A DNA stretch of 64,000 nucleotides from the NCBI RefSeq assembly GCF_044373315.1, contig NZ_JBILQK010000009.1, positions 12,165-76,164 of the forward strand, read 5' to 3'. Under the pieces are notes generated by a model that did not search any database, was not told the origin of the DNA, and saw only the letters and a list, made by a program, of their open reading frames with translations. This DNA comes from JACDQM01 sp044373315 (GTDB lineage: Bacteria > Pseudomonadota > Gammaproteobacteria > Burkholderiales > Burkholderiaceae_C). Position numbers and translations under genes: made by a program. Shown piece by piece: positions 1 through 8,464 of this stretch; position 1 is the stretch's first letter; the number at the start of each line of letters is the position of its first letter.

Positions 1-1019
1 TCATCGACGGTGCGCGGCATCAGTGCCAGCCGCTTCTCGGCCGCCTGGATCTGTGCCAGAGGGGCGTCTTCGGCCTTGAGCCGGGCCACTTGGCGCTGCG
101 CTTCCAGCCGCTCTTGAGCCAGCGAACCGGGAACATCCTCAAGCTTGCGACCGAGCGCCTTGGCCCGCTCCTCCAGCATCTGGATGACCTCCTGCTCCTT
201 CGGGTCGACGACCAGACCGCGCTCGAGCTCGGTGATCTTCTGAACCTGATGCCCGTACACCGCCTGAGGCAGGGGTGATCCGGTCTGCTTGACCGACAGC
301 CACACCACCGGAGCAAGGTAGGCGACGATCAGAATGATGTACTGAGCCACCTGCGTCCAGGTGACGGCGCGCATGCCCCCAAGGAACGAGCAGACCAGCA
401 CGCCGCCCAGCCCGACGAAGACACCGATCTCGAAGGTCAGGCCAGACAGGCGCGTCGTGATCAGACCGATGCCATAGATCTGGGCCACAACGTAGATGAA
501 GGAACACAGAATGGCCGCGAACGCCGCCATCAGGCGCACCGCGTGACTGCCGTAGCGATCACCGAGGAAGTCCGGCACGGTGAACTGTCCGAATTGCCGA
601 AGATAGGGTGCCAGGCCCAGCGCAACCAGGCAAAAGCCTCCCGTCCAACCCAGCACAAAGGCCAAGCCGCCGTAGCCTGACAGGTAGAGCGTGCCGGCCA
701 TGCCGATGAACGAAGCCGCACTCATCCAGTCGGCGCCGCTGGCCATGCCGTTGTAGACAGCTGGCACACGACGGCCGGCCACGTAGTATTCGGCAGCATC
801 GGTCGTGCGACTCAGCACCCCGATGCAGGCATAGACAGCGACCGTGGCAAACAAGAAGCTGAAGCCAATCCAGGACTTGGACATGCCCATCCGCTCCAGC
901 AGCGCAAGCACGACCACGAACGCCACGAAGCCCAGCGTGTACCAGGCATAGATGCGATTGAGCTTGGACTTCAGGCTGCGGTTCGCAGGTGAAGCAGGGA
1001 CGGTGTTCTTTCGGGTCAC
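1..1019 (-). CDS. sodium:solute symporter, VC_2705-type (partial, 3' end outside the window)
   Basis: The frame is open from a GTG at 1019 to the left edge (339 codons) without a stop. A GGGGAGA ribosome site lies 6 nt upstream and an in-frame TAG lies at 1023-1025, so the start is well fixed. Hydrophobic segments fall near residues 25-42, 50-68, 100-140, 160-187, 195-215 and 222-243. The SSS-family stretch EYYVAGRRVPAVYNGMASGADW spans about 77-98, written here only as a landmark. A strongly charged, helix-prone insert follows at about 265-335. That cytoplasmic insert is what points to the VC_2705 (acetate permease-like) subfamily rather than PutP or PanF. The role would be Na+-coupled uptake of a small acid. 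The small DUF4212 partner often found upstream is absent. Substrate unknown. Confidence 0.85.
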   Translation of the reverse strand, partial: MTRKNTVPASPANRSLKSKLNRIYAWYTLGFVAFVVVLALLERMGMSKSWIGFSFLFATVAVYACIGVLSRTTDAAEYYVAGRRVPAVYNGMASGADWMSAASFIGMAGTLYLSGYGGLAFVLGWTGGFCLVALGLAPYLRQFGQFTVPDFLGDRYGSHAVRLMAAFAAILCSFIYVVAQIYGIGLITTRLSGLTFEIGVFVGLGGVLVCSFLGGMRAVTWTQVAQYIILIVAYLAPVVWLSVKQTGSPLPQAVYGHQVQKITELERGLVVDPKEQEVIQMLEERAKALGRKLEDVPGSLAQERLEAQRQVARLKAEDAPLAQIQAAEKRLALMPRTVD

Positions 1020-1103
1020 GCGCTAGTCTCCCCTGCCTGCGCACCTACGGGCACCCGGGCTTGTACGGGCTGCGCATCAGCCGTGGGATGCGTTCAGACG
1101 ACA

Positions 1104-1123
1104 AAGGCCCGCCGAGGCGGGCC
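1104..1123 (-). terminator. possible terminator downstream of ppsA
   Basis: A GGCCCGCC/GGCGGGCC stem (1106-1113 with 1116-1123) is followed on the minus strand by only TTTGT. A second perfect hairpin, GACCAGCC-GCAG-GGCTGGTC at 1222-1241, sits 13 nt after the ppsA stop but has no T tract. Together they could end ppsA transcription. The short U run makes this tentative. The rest of 1020-1253 shows no gene. Confidence 0.4.
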
Positions 1124-1253
1124 CAAAGTCTTGGCCGGCGCAGGGCAGGCCCTGGGCGCCGGCTCAGCATTACAGGCCGTACCGGCCGCGCAGGACGCAG
1201 CCGGTTCTTCACTTCGCGTCAGACCAGCCGCAGGGCTGGTCTTCGGTCGCGGT

Positions 1254-3662
1254 TCAGCGCTTGGCCAGACGTTGCCAGGTTTCGATGACTGTGTCGGGAT
1301 TCAGCGAGATCGACACGATGCCCTCTTCAGCCAACCAATCGGCGAAATCCGGATGGTCGCTGGGGCCCTGGCCGCAGATGCCGATGTACTTGCCGGTCGC
1401 GCGGCAGGCCGTGATGGCACGCGAGATCAAGGCCTTGACGGCCGGATCGCGCTCATCAAAGTCACCGGCCAGTTGCTCCAGGCCTGAATCGCGATCCAGG
1501 CCCAGGGTCAGTTGGGTCAGGTCGTTCGAGCCAATCGACATGCCGTCGAAATGCTCCAGGAAGGACTCGGCCAGGATGGCATTGCTCGGCACTTCGCACA
1601 TCATGATGATGCGCAGACCGTCTTGACCACCGGTGGCGGCGCGCTTGAGGCCGCGCTCGGCCAGCATGGCGACCACGCGCTCAGCCTGCCTGACAGTACG
1701 CACAAAGGGCACCATGATTTCGACATTGGTCAGGCCCATGTCATTGCGCACCCGCTTGAGGGCTTCGCACTCCATCGCGAAGGCGTCCGAGAACTCGCCA
1801 CTGATGTAGCGCGACGCGCCGCGGAAGCCCAGCATCGGGTTCTCTTCATCGGGCTCGTAGCGCGAACCGCCGATCAGCTTGCGGTACTCATTGCTCTTGA
1901 AGTCCGACAGACGCACGATCACCGGGCGCGGGAAGAACGCTGCCGCAATGGTCGCAATGCCCTCAACCAGCTTGTCCACGTAGAAGGCGCGCGGCGACGC
2001 GTGGCCTCGCGCCACCGACTCGACCGCCTTCTTCAGATCGGCATCGATGTTCGGATAGTCGAGGATCGCCTTCGGGTGGACGCCGATATTGTTGTTGATG
2101 ATGAACTCAAGGCGGGCCAGGCCCACGCCCGCGCTGGGCATCTGCGCGAAGTTGAAGGCCAGCTGCGGATTGCCGACGTTCATCATGATCTTGATCGGGC
2201 AATACGGCAGTTCGCCGCGATGCACCTCGCTGACCTCGGTCTCCAGCAGTCCGTCGTAGATGTGGCCAGTGTCGCCCTCGGAGCAGGCCACCGTGACCAG
2301 CTGTCCGTCCTTCAGCGTCTCAGTGGCATCACCGCAACCCACCACCGCCGGAATGCCCAACTCGCGCGCGATGATGGCGGCGTGGCAGGTGCGTCCGCCG
2401 CGGTTGGTCACGATAGCAGCGGCGCGCTTCATCACCGGTTCCCAATTGGGGTCGGTCATGTCTGTCACCAGCACGTCGCCAGGCTGCACGCGGTCCATTT
2501 CAGAAATGCTGTGGACGATGCGCACCGGGCCAGTGCCGATCTTCTGACCAATCGCGCGGCCTTCGGCCAGCACGGCGCTGTGGCCCTTGAGCTTGTAGCT
2601 GTGCTCGACCTGGCCTTCCGCCTGGCTCTTAACCGTCTCGGGACGCGCTTGCAGGATATAGAGCTTGCCGTCGATGCCGTCGCGGCCCCATTCGATGTCC
2701 ATCGGTCGGCCATAGTGCTGCTCGATGATCAGCGCATAACGGGACAGTTCAATGACCTCATCGTCAAGCAGCGAGTAGCGGTTGCGCGCCTCCGGCACCG
2801 TGTCCACGGTCTTCACCAGCTTGCCGCTGGCAGCCTTCTCTTCCGGCGTGGAAAACTCCATGCGGATCAGCTTGGAACCCAGGTTGCGGCGGATGATGGG
2901 CAGCTTGCCGCGCTGCAGCGCCGGCTTGTGCACATAGAACTCGTCCGGATTCACCGCGCCCTGCACCACCGTCTCACCCAGGCCGTAGCTGGAGGTGATG
3001 AAGACCACGTCCTTGAAGCCGCTCTCGGTGTCGATGGTGAACATCACGCCGGCCGAGCCCAGGTCGGAGCGCACCATGCGCTGCACACCGGCCGACAGCG
3101 CCACTTCGCTGTGAGCAAAGCCCTTGTGGACGCGGTAGCTGATCGCGCGGTCGTTGTAGAGGGAGGCAAAGACCTCCTTCATCTTGTGCAGCACTTCCTC
3201 GATGCCGTGCACGTTCAGGAAGGTCTCCTGCTGGCCGGCAAAGGATGCATCGGGCAGGTCTTCGGCAGTCGCCGACGAGCGCACCGCAAACGTCGCATCC
3301 GGGTTGTCAGCCGTCAGCTGCGCAAAGGAACTGCGGATCTGCGCCTCGAGATCGGCCGGGAAAGGCTGTGCCTCCAGCCAGCCGCGGATCTCGGCACCGG
3401 CCTCGGCCAGCGCGCGCACATCGTCGGTATTCAGCGTGGACAGTCGTGCGGCAATCCGCGCATCCAGACCCTCGTACTTGAGGAACTCGCGGAAGGCATG
3501 GGCGGTGGTGGCAAAGCCACCGGGAACGCGCACGCCCGAGGCGTCGAGTTGCGAGATCATTTCGCCGAGGCTGGCGTTCTTGCCGCCAACCACCTCGACG
3601 TCCGACATTCTCAAATTCTCAAAGGGGACGACCAGGGCGGTCGGCTCGAAGCGAGAGGACAT
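1254..3662 (-). CDS. ppsA: phosphoenolpyruvate synthase
   Basis: Converts pyruvate, ATP and water to PEP, AMP and phosphate, the gluconeogenic entry step, in the cytoplasm. The product is 802 aa (E. coli 792). The N-terminal ATP-grasp/PPDK_N domain starts with GGKNASLGEM near residue 26. The swivelling phosphohistidine domain carries GGRTCHAAIIAREL at about 425-440, with the phosphoryl-carrier His. The C-terminal PEP/pyruvate barrel ends with GICGQGPSDHPD, whose Cys763 is the conserved proton donor. The ATG at 3662 has ACGGAG 8 nt upstream and matches the family N-terminus (MSSRFEPTALVV). The open frame continues upstream to 4280, but only as antisense of ppsR. It is divergent from ppsR, whose product controls this enzyme. 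Confidence 0.97.
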   Translation of the reverse strand: MSSRFEPTALVVPFENLRMSDVEVVGGKNASLGEMISQLDASGVRVPGGFATTAHAFREFLKYEGLDARIAARLSTLNTDDVRALAEAGAEIRGWLEAQPFPADLEAQIRSSFAQLTADNPDATFAVRSSATAEDLPDASFAGQQETFLNVHGIEEVLHKMKEVFASLYNDRAISYRVHKGFAHSEVALSAGVQRMVRSDLGSAGVMFTIDTESGFKDVVFITSSYGLGETVVQGAVNPDEFYVHKPALQRGKLPIIRRNLGSKLIRMEFSTPEEKAASGKLVKTVDTVPEARNRYSLLDDEVIELSRYALIIEQHYGRPMDIEWGRDGIDGKLYILQARPETVKSQAEGQVEHSYKLKGHSAVLAEGRAIGQKIGTGPVRIVHSISEMDRVQPGDVLVTDMTDPNWEPVMKRAAAIVTNRGGRTCHAAIIARELGIPAVVGCGDATETLKDGQLVTVACSEGDTGHIYDGLLETEVSEVHRGELPYCPIKIMMNVGNPQLAFNFAQMPSAGVGLARLEFIINNNIGVHPKAILDYPNIDADLKKAVESVARGHASPRAFYVDKLVEGIATIAAAFFPRPVIVRLSDFKSNEYRKLIGGSRYEPDEENPMLGFRGASRYISGEFSDAFAMECEALKRVRNDMGLTNVEIMVPFVRTVRQAERVVAMLAERGLKRAATGGQDGLRIIMMCEVPSNAILAESFLEHFDGMSIGSNDLTQLTLGLDRDSGLEQLAGDFDERDPAVKALISRAITACRATGKYIGICGQGPSDHPDFADWLAEEGIVSISLNPDTVIETWQRLAKR

Positions 3663-3863
3663 GGGAAAACTCCGTGATGTTGAAAAACTGGGGTTCCCGA
3701 TGCTCGCCACACAGGCGCAGCATCCACGACACGCAGCACCGTCCGGCCATTTCTGGATTCTTGTCGGAGGCTGGGGGCTTGCATCGTTTGTCGAGGGCTG
3801 GTTGCAGGGAATTCTACGGGCAAGCCCACTTATGATGCCCAAAGACTCCTGAGCAGCCCGACC

Positions 3864-4685
3864 ATGCCTCATCGCACCGTGTACTTTGTCTCGGACGGCA
3901 CCGGCATTACCGCCGAGACCTTTGGCAATTCCATACTGGCCCAGTTCCCGGCCAAGCCGCGCCACGTCCGCCGCCCCTTCATCGACAGCGCCGAGAAGGC
4001 CTACGCCTTGGTGCGCGAGATCAACGAGACAGGCGAGCGCGAAGGCACTCGCGCCATCGTCTTCGCCACCCTGGTTGACCGCGAGGTGCTGCGCATCGTG
4101 CGCGAGCACTGCAAGGGCAAGGTGCTGGACATGTTCGGCACCTTCATCGAGCCACTGGAAGAAGAATTCGCCGTCAAGAGCAACCACCGCGTCGGCCGCT
4201 TCTCCGATGTGGCACGCAGCCAGGAGTACCACGACCGCATCGAGGCGATCAACTTCTCGCTGGCGCATGACGATGGCCAATCGGCCCGCAACCTAGCCGC
4301 TGCGGACGTGATCCTGGTCGGCGTGAGCCGCTGTGGCAAGACGCCGACGTCGCTGTACCTGGCGATGCAGCACGGCATCAAGGCCGCCAACTACCCGCTG
4401 ATCCCGGACGACTTCGAGCGCAACAAGCTGCCCACCGCGCTGATCGAACACCGGCGCAAATGCTTCGGCCTGACCATCGACCCCGAACGCCTCTCGCAGA
4501 TCCGCAACGAACGCCGCCCCGGCAGCAAGTACGCCGCCATCGAGAACTGCCGCTACGAGGTCAACGAGGCCGAAGCCATGATGAAGCGCGATGGCATCGC
4601 GTGGCTCTCGTCGACGCACAAATCCATCGAAGAGATCGCGACCACCATCCTGCGCGACATCCGACCGGACCGCCTCATCTACTGA
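3864..4685 (+). CDS. ppsR: PEP synthase regulatory protein (bifunctional kinase/pyrophosphorylase)
   Basis: DUF299-family protein of 273 aa. By family knowledge it inactivates PEP synthase by ADP-dependent threonine phosphorylation next to the catalytic His, and reactivates it by Pi-dependent dephosphorylation. The P-loop GVSRCGKT lies at residues 153-160. The N-terminal VYFVSDGTGITAET is the usual family opening. The 201-bp divergent gap to ppsA must hold both promoters. A TATGAT at 3831-3836 could be the ppsR -10, but I see no convincing -35. The last 11 nt overlap the convergent methyltransferase gene. The ppsA/ppsR pairing is standard in beta-proteobacteria. Confidence 0.96.
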   Translation: MPHRTVYFVSDGTGITAETFGNSILAQFPAKPRHVRRPFIDSAEKAYALVREINETGEREGTRAIVFATLVDREVLRIVREHCKGKVLDMFGTFIEPLEEEFAVKSNHRVGRFSDVARSQEYHDRIEAINFSLAHDDGQSARNLAAADVILVGVSRCGKTPTSLYLAMQHGIKAANYPLIPDDFERNKLPTALIEHRRKCFGLTIDPERLSQIRNERRPGSKYAAIENCRYEVNEAEAMMKRDGIAWLSSTHKSIEEIATTILRDIRPDRLIY

Positions 4686-5454
4686 GCCGCTGCAGCGCGC
4701 TCTCGTAAAGACAGATCGCTGCGGCCGCGCCGACGTTGAGCGACTCCTCACCGCCCGGTTGCGGAATACCCACCGTCAGCGTGCAGCGCTGCATCAAGTC
4801 CGGCTGCACGCCCTGCCCCTCGTGGCCCATCACCCAGGCGCAGGGGCTGGGCAGCAGCAACTGATGCAGCTGCTTGTCGGCATGCGAGCTGGTGGCCACC
4901 AAGGGCAGCTGCAGCGCGTCCAGATCCTCAGGCGCCAGGCCCTCGACCAAGTGCAGCCCAAAGTGAGCACCCATACCGGCGCGCAGCACCTTAGGGCTCC
5001 ACAGCGCGGCCGTGCCCTTGAGCGCCAGCACCTGGCGAAAGCCCATCGCCGCAGCGCTGCGCAGGATGGTGCCCACATTGCCGGCATCCTGCAGCCGGTC
5101 CAGCACCACCGAATCCTGGCCTGGCTGCAAGACCCGGCCGGCATCGAGCGGCACCTCGAAGCCCAGCTGCGCTGGCGATTCAAGCCCGCTGATGCTCTTG
5201 AACAAAGCCACCGGCACGACCAGCACCTTGGGCGCCGCTTCGGCCAGCATGCGCAGTGCAGGATCGGCCATGGCAGCCTCGGTGATCACCGCCAGGCTAA
5301 CCGCATGGCCGCGCTGCAGGCAAGCGCGCATCAGGTGATCGCCCTCCAGCCACACCGTGCCTAGCTTGCGGTAGGCGCTGCCATCCTGGCTGAGCTTGCG
5401 CAGGCGCTGCAGCACCGGGTTGTCGCGCGAACTGATGTGAAGAAGCTGAGTCAT
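4675..5454 (-). CDS. SpoU/TrmH-family RNA 2'-O-methyltransferase
   Basis: 259 aa. The three SPOUT motifs are visible: NVGTILRSAAAMGF at about 150-163, VMGHEGQGV, and the C-terminal IPQPGGEESLNVGAAAAICL, whose Ser-Leu-Asn-Val-Gly knot binds AdoMet. The N-terminal region (ISSRDNPVLQRLRKL through WLEGDHL) is the SpoU substrate-binding domain that binds rRNA or tRNA. The family methylates a ribose 2'-OH in rRNA, as RlmB does, or in tRNA. The exact target cannot be read from sequence. Its ATG overlaps the rnhB stop by 4 nt (ATGA), so it is the last gene of the lpx/rnhB cluster. Its 3' end overlaps ppsR by 11 nt. Confidence 0.9.
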   Translation of the reverse strand: MTQLLHISSRDNPVLQRLRKLSQDGSAYRKLGTVWLEGDHLMRACLQRGHAVSLAVITEAAMADPALRMLAEAAPKVLVVPVALFKSISGLESPAQLGFEVPLDAGRVLQPGQDSVVLDRLQDAGNVGTILRSAAAMGFRQVLALKGTAALWSPKVLRAGMGAHFGLHLVEGLAPEDLDALQLPLVATSSHADKQLHQLLLPSPCAWVMGHEGQGVQPDLMQRCTLTVGIPQPGGEESLNVGAAAAICLYESALQRLSR

Positions 5455-6080
5455 CGCGTGTTCTCCAGCAGCTGCCGCACCGGCCCGAAGCTGCGCCGGT
5501 GCCAGGCCGTGAGGCCATGCTCGCGCAGCGCCTGCAGGTGCTCAGGCGAGGGATAGCCCTTGTGCTTGGCGAAACCATATTCGGGATGCAGCTCGTGCAT
5601 CGCCAAACATTGCCGATCACGCGTGACCTTGGCCAGGATCGAGGCTGCCGAAATCGCCTGCACCTTCGAATCCCCTTTGACGATGGCCTCGGCCGGAATC
5701 TTCAGCACCGGCAGGCGGTTGCCGTCCACCAGCACCTTGGCAGGCTTCAGACGCAGGCCCTCGACGGCACGGCGCATCGCCAGCAGCGTGGCCTGAAGAA
5801 TATTGAGCGCGTCGATCTCCTCGACACTGGCCTCGGCGATGCAGCAGCACAGCGCCTTAGCCCTGATCTCATCGAACAGGCGCTCACGCTTCTTCTCGGT
5901 CAGGACCTTGGAATCCGCCAAGCCCTTGATCGGGTGCAGATCGTCGAGGATGACCGCTGCCGCGACAACCGGGCCGGCCAAGGGGCCGCGGCCAGCCTCG
6001 TCCACGCCGGCCATCAGGCCGGGCACGTCCCAGGACAGGCCCAGCTGCTCAGGCACGGCCAAGGACTTGCGCGATCGCAT
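5451..6080 (-). CDS. rnhB: ribonuclease HII
   Basis: Cleaves the RNA strand of RNA-DNA hybrids and removes misincorporated ribonucleotides. The product is 209 aa from the ATG at 6080, normal for the family. The motif MAGVDEAGRGPLAGPVVAAA carries the first Asp-Glu pair. KGLADSKVLTEKKRE and the later KGDSKVQAISAASILAKVTRD follow, supplying the other acidic metal ligands. The frame is open further upstream to 6257, but that part is antisense-like low-quality sequence inside lpxB. The chosen start (MRSRKSLAVPEQ) overlaps the last 32 nt of lpxB, which implies translational coupling. Confidence 0.95.
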   Translation of the reverse strand: MRSRKSLAVPEQLGLSWDVPGLMAGVDEAGRGPLAGPVVAAAVILDDLHPIKGLADSKVLTEKKRERLFDEIRAKALCCCIAEASVEEIDALNILQATLLAMRRAVEGLRLKPAKVLVDGNRLPVLKIPAEAIVKGDSKVQAISAASILAKVTRDRQCLAMHELHPEYGFAKHKGYPSPEHLQALREHGLTAWHRRSFGPVRQLLENTR

Positions 6081-7197
6081 CTGCAGCCACCTGTGCCGTG
6101 TTGCGGCGCAGGAGTTCATGTTGTTCGGCAAAGCGTGACTGCACCCGTTGATAGCGGGCGCTGTCGTCCAGCCAGGCCAGGCCCTCGCGCGCCAGCGCCT
6201 CGGGCGTGCAGGCGTCCTGCAGCAACTCGGGCACCAGGAACTCGCGCGCCAGCACATTTGGCAAGCCGACCCAGGGCTGATAGCGCTTGTCCTTCATTCG
6301 CCACCAATTCAGCGCATGCATGCGGTAGGCAATCACCATCGGACGCTTGAACAGGGCCGCTTCCAGCGTGGCCGTGCCGCTGGCGACGAGCGTCACATCG
6401 CAGGCAGCCAGGGCCTCGTGCGACTTTCCGTCCAGCAGCACCAACGGAAGCTCGGGCGCGCAGGCGGCAACCATCGGCTTTAGCAAATCGCGCAGACCTG
6501 GGGCTATCGGCATCACGAAGCGCAGCCCAGGCCTGGCTTGATGCATCAAGACGGCGGCGCGCAGCAGCGGTTCGGCGATGTAGCGGACCTCGCTCTTGCG
6601 GCTACCGGGCAGCAGCGCGATCACTGTGTCGGACTCGCCCAGTCCCAACAGTGCACGGCTGGCCGCCTTGGGCGGCTCCATCGGAATGGCATCGGCCAGC
6701 GGATGACCCACATAGGTGGCAGCAATGCCGGCCTCCTGCAGCAGCGCCGGCTCGAACGGAAACAGGCACAGCACATGATCGGCCGAGCGGAGGATCTTCT
6801 GCACGCGCTCGGCGCGCCAGGCCCAGATCGAGGGACAGACGAAATGGATGGTCTTGACGCCCGCCTCGCGCAGCTGTGCCTCGAGCGTGAAGTTGAAGTC
6901 CGGCGCATCAATGCCAATGAAAGCGTCGGGCTTGTCAGCCAGCAGCCGCGCTGCCAGCTGGCGGCGGATCCCGAGGATTTCGCGCAGGTGCAGCAAGGCA
7001 TCGACATAGCCGAACACCGACAGCTTGTGATGCGGCCACCAGGCCTCAAAGCCCTGGGCCGCCATGCGCGGCCCGCCGATGCCCTGCGCTTGCAGTGAAG
7101 GCCAGCGCTGCCTCAGCCCGGCCAGTAGCAGGCCGGCCAGCAGATCACCGGAGGCCTCGCCGGCCACCATGCCGAAGCGGGGCGCGGTGTCTTGCAT
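6049..7197 (-). CDS. lpxB: lipid-A-disaccharide synthase
   Basis: GT19 glycosyltransferase that condenses UDP-2,3-diacylglucosamine with lipid X at the inner face of the inner membrane. 382 aa, full length. The N-terminal GMVAGEASGDLLAGLLL and IGGPRMAAQGFEAW are characteristic. Later LLPGSRKSEV and VASGTATLEAALFKRPMVIAYR form the nucleotide-sugar binding half. It follows lpxA with a 5-nt gap, in the canonical order lpxD-fabZ-lpxA-lpxB-rnhB. Confidence 0.97.
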   Translation of the reverse strand: MQDTAPRFGMVAGEASGDLLAGLLLAGLRQRWPSLQAQGIGGPRMAAQGFEAWWPHHKLSVFGYVDALLHLREILGIRRQLAARLLADKPDAFIGIDAPDFNFTLEAQLREAGVKTIHFVCPSIWAWRAERVQKILRSADHVLCLFPFEPALLQEAGIAATYVGHPLADAIPMEPPKAASRALLGLGESDTVIALLPGSRKSEVRYIAEPLLRAAVLMHQARPGLRFVMPIAPGLRDLLKPMVAACAPELPLVLLDGKSHEALAACDVTLVASGTATLEAALFKRPMVIAYRMHALNWWRMKDKRYQPWVGLPNVLAREFLVPELLQDACTPEALAREGLAWLDDSARYQRVQSRFAEQHELLRRNTAQVAADAIAQVLGRA

Positions 7198-7202
7198 GGG
7201 GC

Positions 7203-7991
7203 TCAGCGGATGATGCCGCGCGTTGCGGTGGCCAGGAAGTCCAGCACCAGCGTGATGGTGTCCGCCGCGTCAGGCATGCTGCCGCGCAGCGTTTCCATCT
7301 CCATGCGCGCCTGATCCAGCGTCAGGCCGCGGCGGTAGATGATGCGGTACATCTGCTTGACCGCATTGAGCTGGGCCGGGCTGAAGCCGCGACGCTTCAG
7401 GCCTTCCAGGTTGAAGCCCTTGGCCTCGGCCGTGTTGCCGCTGGCCATCACGAAGGGCGGCAGATCCTGGAACAGGATAGAACCCATTGCGGTCATGCTG
7501 TGCGCGCCAATGTGCACGAACTGGTGCACCACCGTGAAGCCGCCCAGGATCGCCCAGTCACCCACATGCACGTGGCCGGCCAGCTGCGCGTTGTTGGCGA
7601 AGATGGTCTTGTTGCCCACCTTGCAGTCATGCGCCAGGTGGACGTAGGCCATCATCCAGTTGTCATCACCCAGCCGGGTCAGCCCGTCGTCCTGCGTGGT
7701 GCCGCGGTTGAAGGTGCAGAACTCGCGGATCGTGTTGCGGTCGCCAATTTCCAGCCGGGTCGGTTCGCCCGCGTACTTCTTGTCCTGAGGCGCAGCGCCG
7801 ATGGAACAGAACTGGAAGATTTTGTTGTCGCGGCCGATGCGCGTCGGGCCCTGCAGCACGCAATGCGCACCCACGCTCGTGCCCTCACCGATGCTGACAT
7901 CGGGGCCGATCACGGTGTAGGGGCCGACCTCCACATTGGCGCCGAGTTCGGCCTTGGGATCGATCAGCGCGGTCGGGTGGATCAATGCCAT
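7203..7991 (-). CDS. lpxA: UDP-N-acetylglucosamine acyltransferase
   Basis: First step of lipid A synthesis: transfers a 3-hydroxyacyl group from acyl-ACP to the 3-OH of UDP-GlcNAc. The product is 262 aa from the ATG at 7991 (MALIHPTALIDPKAELG), preceded by AGGAG 10 nt upstream. The left-handed beta-helix shows as hexapeptide repeats over residues 1-190. The catalytic His is in AYVHLAHDCKVGN. The C-terminal helical domain follows. The frame stays open to 8138 into fabZ, but those residues are unlike LpxA and were left out. Confidence 0.97.
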   Translation of the reverse strand: MALIHPTALIDPKAELGANVEVGPYTVIGPDVSIGEGTSVGAHCVLQGPTRIGRDNKIFQFCSIGAAPQDKKYAGEPTRLEIGDRNTIREFCTFNRGTTQDDGLTRLGDDNWMMAYVHLAHDCKVGNKTIFANNAQLAGHVHVGDWAILGGFTVVHQFVHIGAHSMTAMGSILFQDLPPFVMASGNTAEAKGFNLEGLKRRGFSPAQLNAVKQMYRIIYRRGLTLDQARMEMETLRGSMPDAADTITLVLDFLATATRGIIR

Positions 7992-8016
7992 CGTTTTTTT
8001 ACTCCTGCGCGGATGC

Positions 8017-8460
8017 TCAGCTCTCGATGCGGCGCATGGTGCACAGCAGCTCGGCCTCGCAGGCCAGTTCCTCGCCCACATAGGCGCGGCCGCGGTACTT
8101 GTAGATGCCCGCTTTGGCCCGTTCCAGCGTGACATCAAGCATCAGCTGGTCGCCCGGCTCGACCGGCCGCTTGAAGCGAGCACCGTCGATGCCAGCGAAG
8201 TAGACCACCGTCTTGTCGTCGAGCTCAATGTCCATGCTAACCAGGGTCAGCACCGTCGCAGCTTGGGCCATGGCCTCCAGTATCAGCACGCCAGGCATCA
8301 CCGGGCGGTGCGGAAAGTGGCCAGTGAAATGCGGCTCATTGATGGTGACATTCTTCAAAGCGCGAATGCGCTTGCCCATCTCCAACTCGACGACGCGGTC
8401 CACCAGCAGGATGGGATAGCGGTGCGGGAGCTTCTTCAGAATCTGGTGGATATCCATCAT
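8017..8460 (-). CDS. fabZ: 3-hydroxyacyl-ACP dehydratase FabZ
   Basis: Dehydrates 3-hydroxyacyl-ACP in type II fatty acid synthesis and competes with LpxA/LpxD for the same substrates. 147 aa from the ATG at 8460 (MMDIHQILKKLPHRYP); the adjacent ATG at 8457 is equally possible. The hot-dog active site HFPHRPVMPGVLILEAMAQ carries the catalytic His and Glu. The start lies 4 nt past the lpxD stop, with only a weak AAGAAG site, so coupling to lpxD translation is likely. Confidence 0.96.
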   Translation of the reverse strand: MMDIHQILKKLPHRYPILLVDRVVELEMGKRIRALKNVTINEPHFTGHFPHRPVMPGVLILEAMAQAATVLTLVSMDIELDDKTVVYFAGIDGARFKRPVEPGDQLMLDVTLERAKAGIYKYRGRAYVGEELACEAELLCTMRRIES

Positions 8461-8464
8461 GAGG

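Noticed and set aside
1512..3677. Long plus-strand open frame (721 codons) opposite ppsA
   Set aside because: It is antisense to a clear ppsA. His/Arg/Ala-rich composition reflects GC bias in the opposite frame; no known domain.
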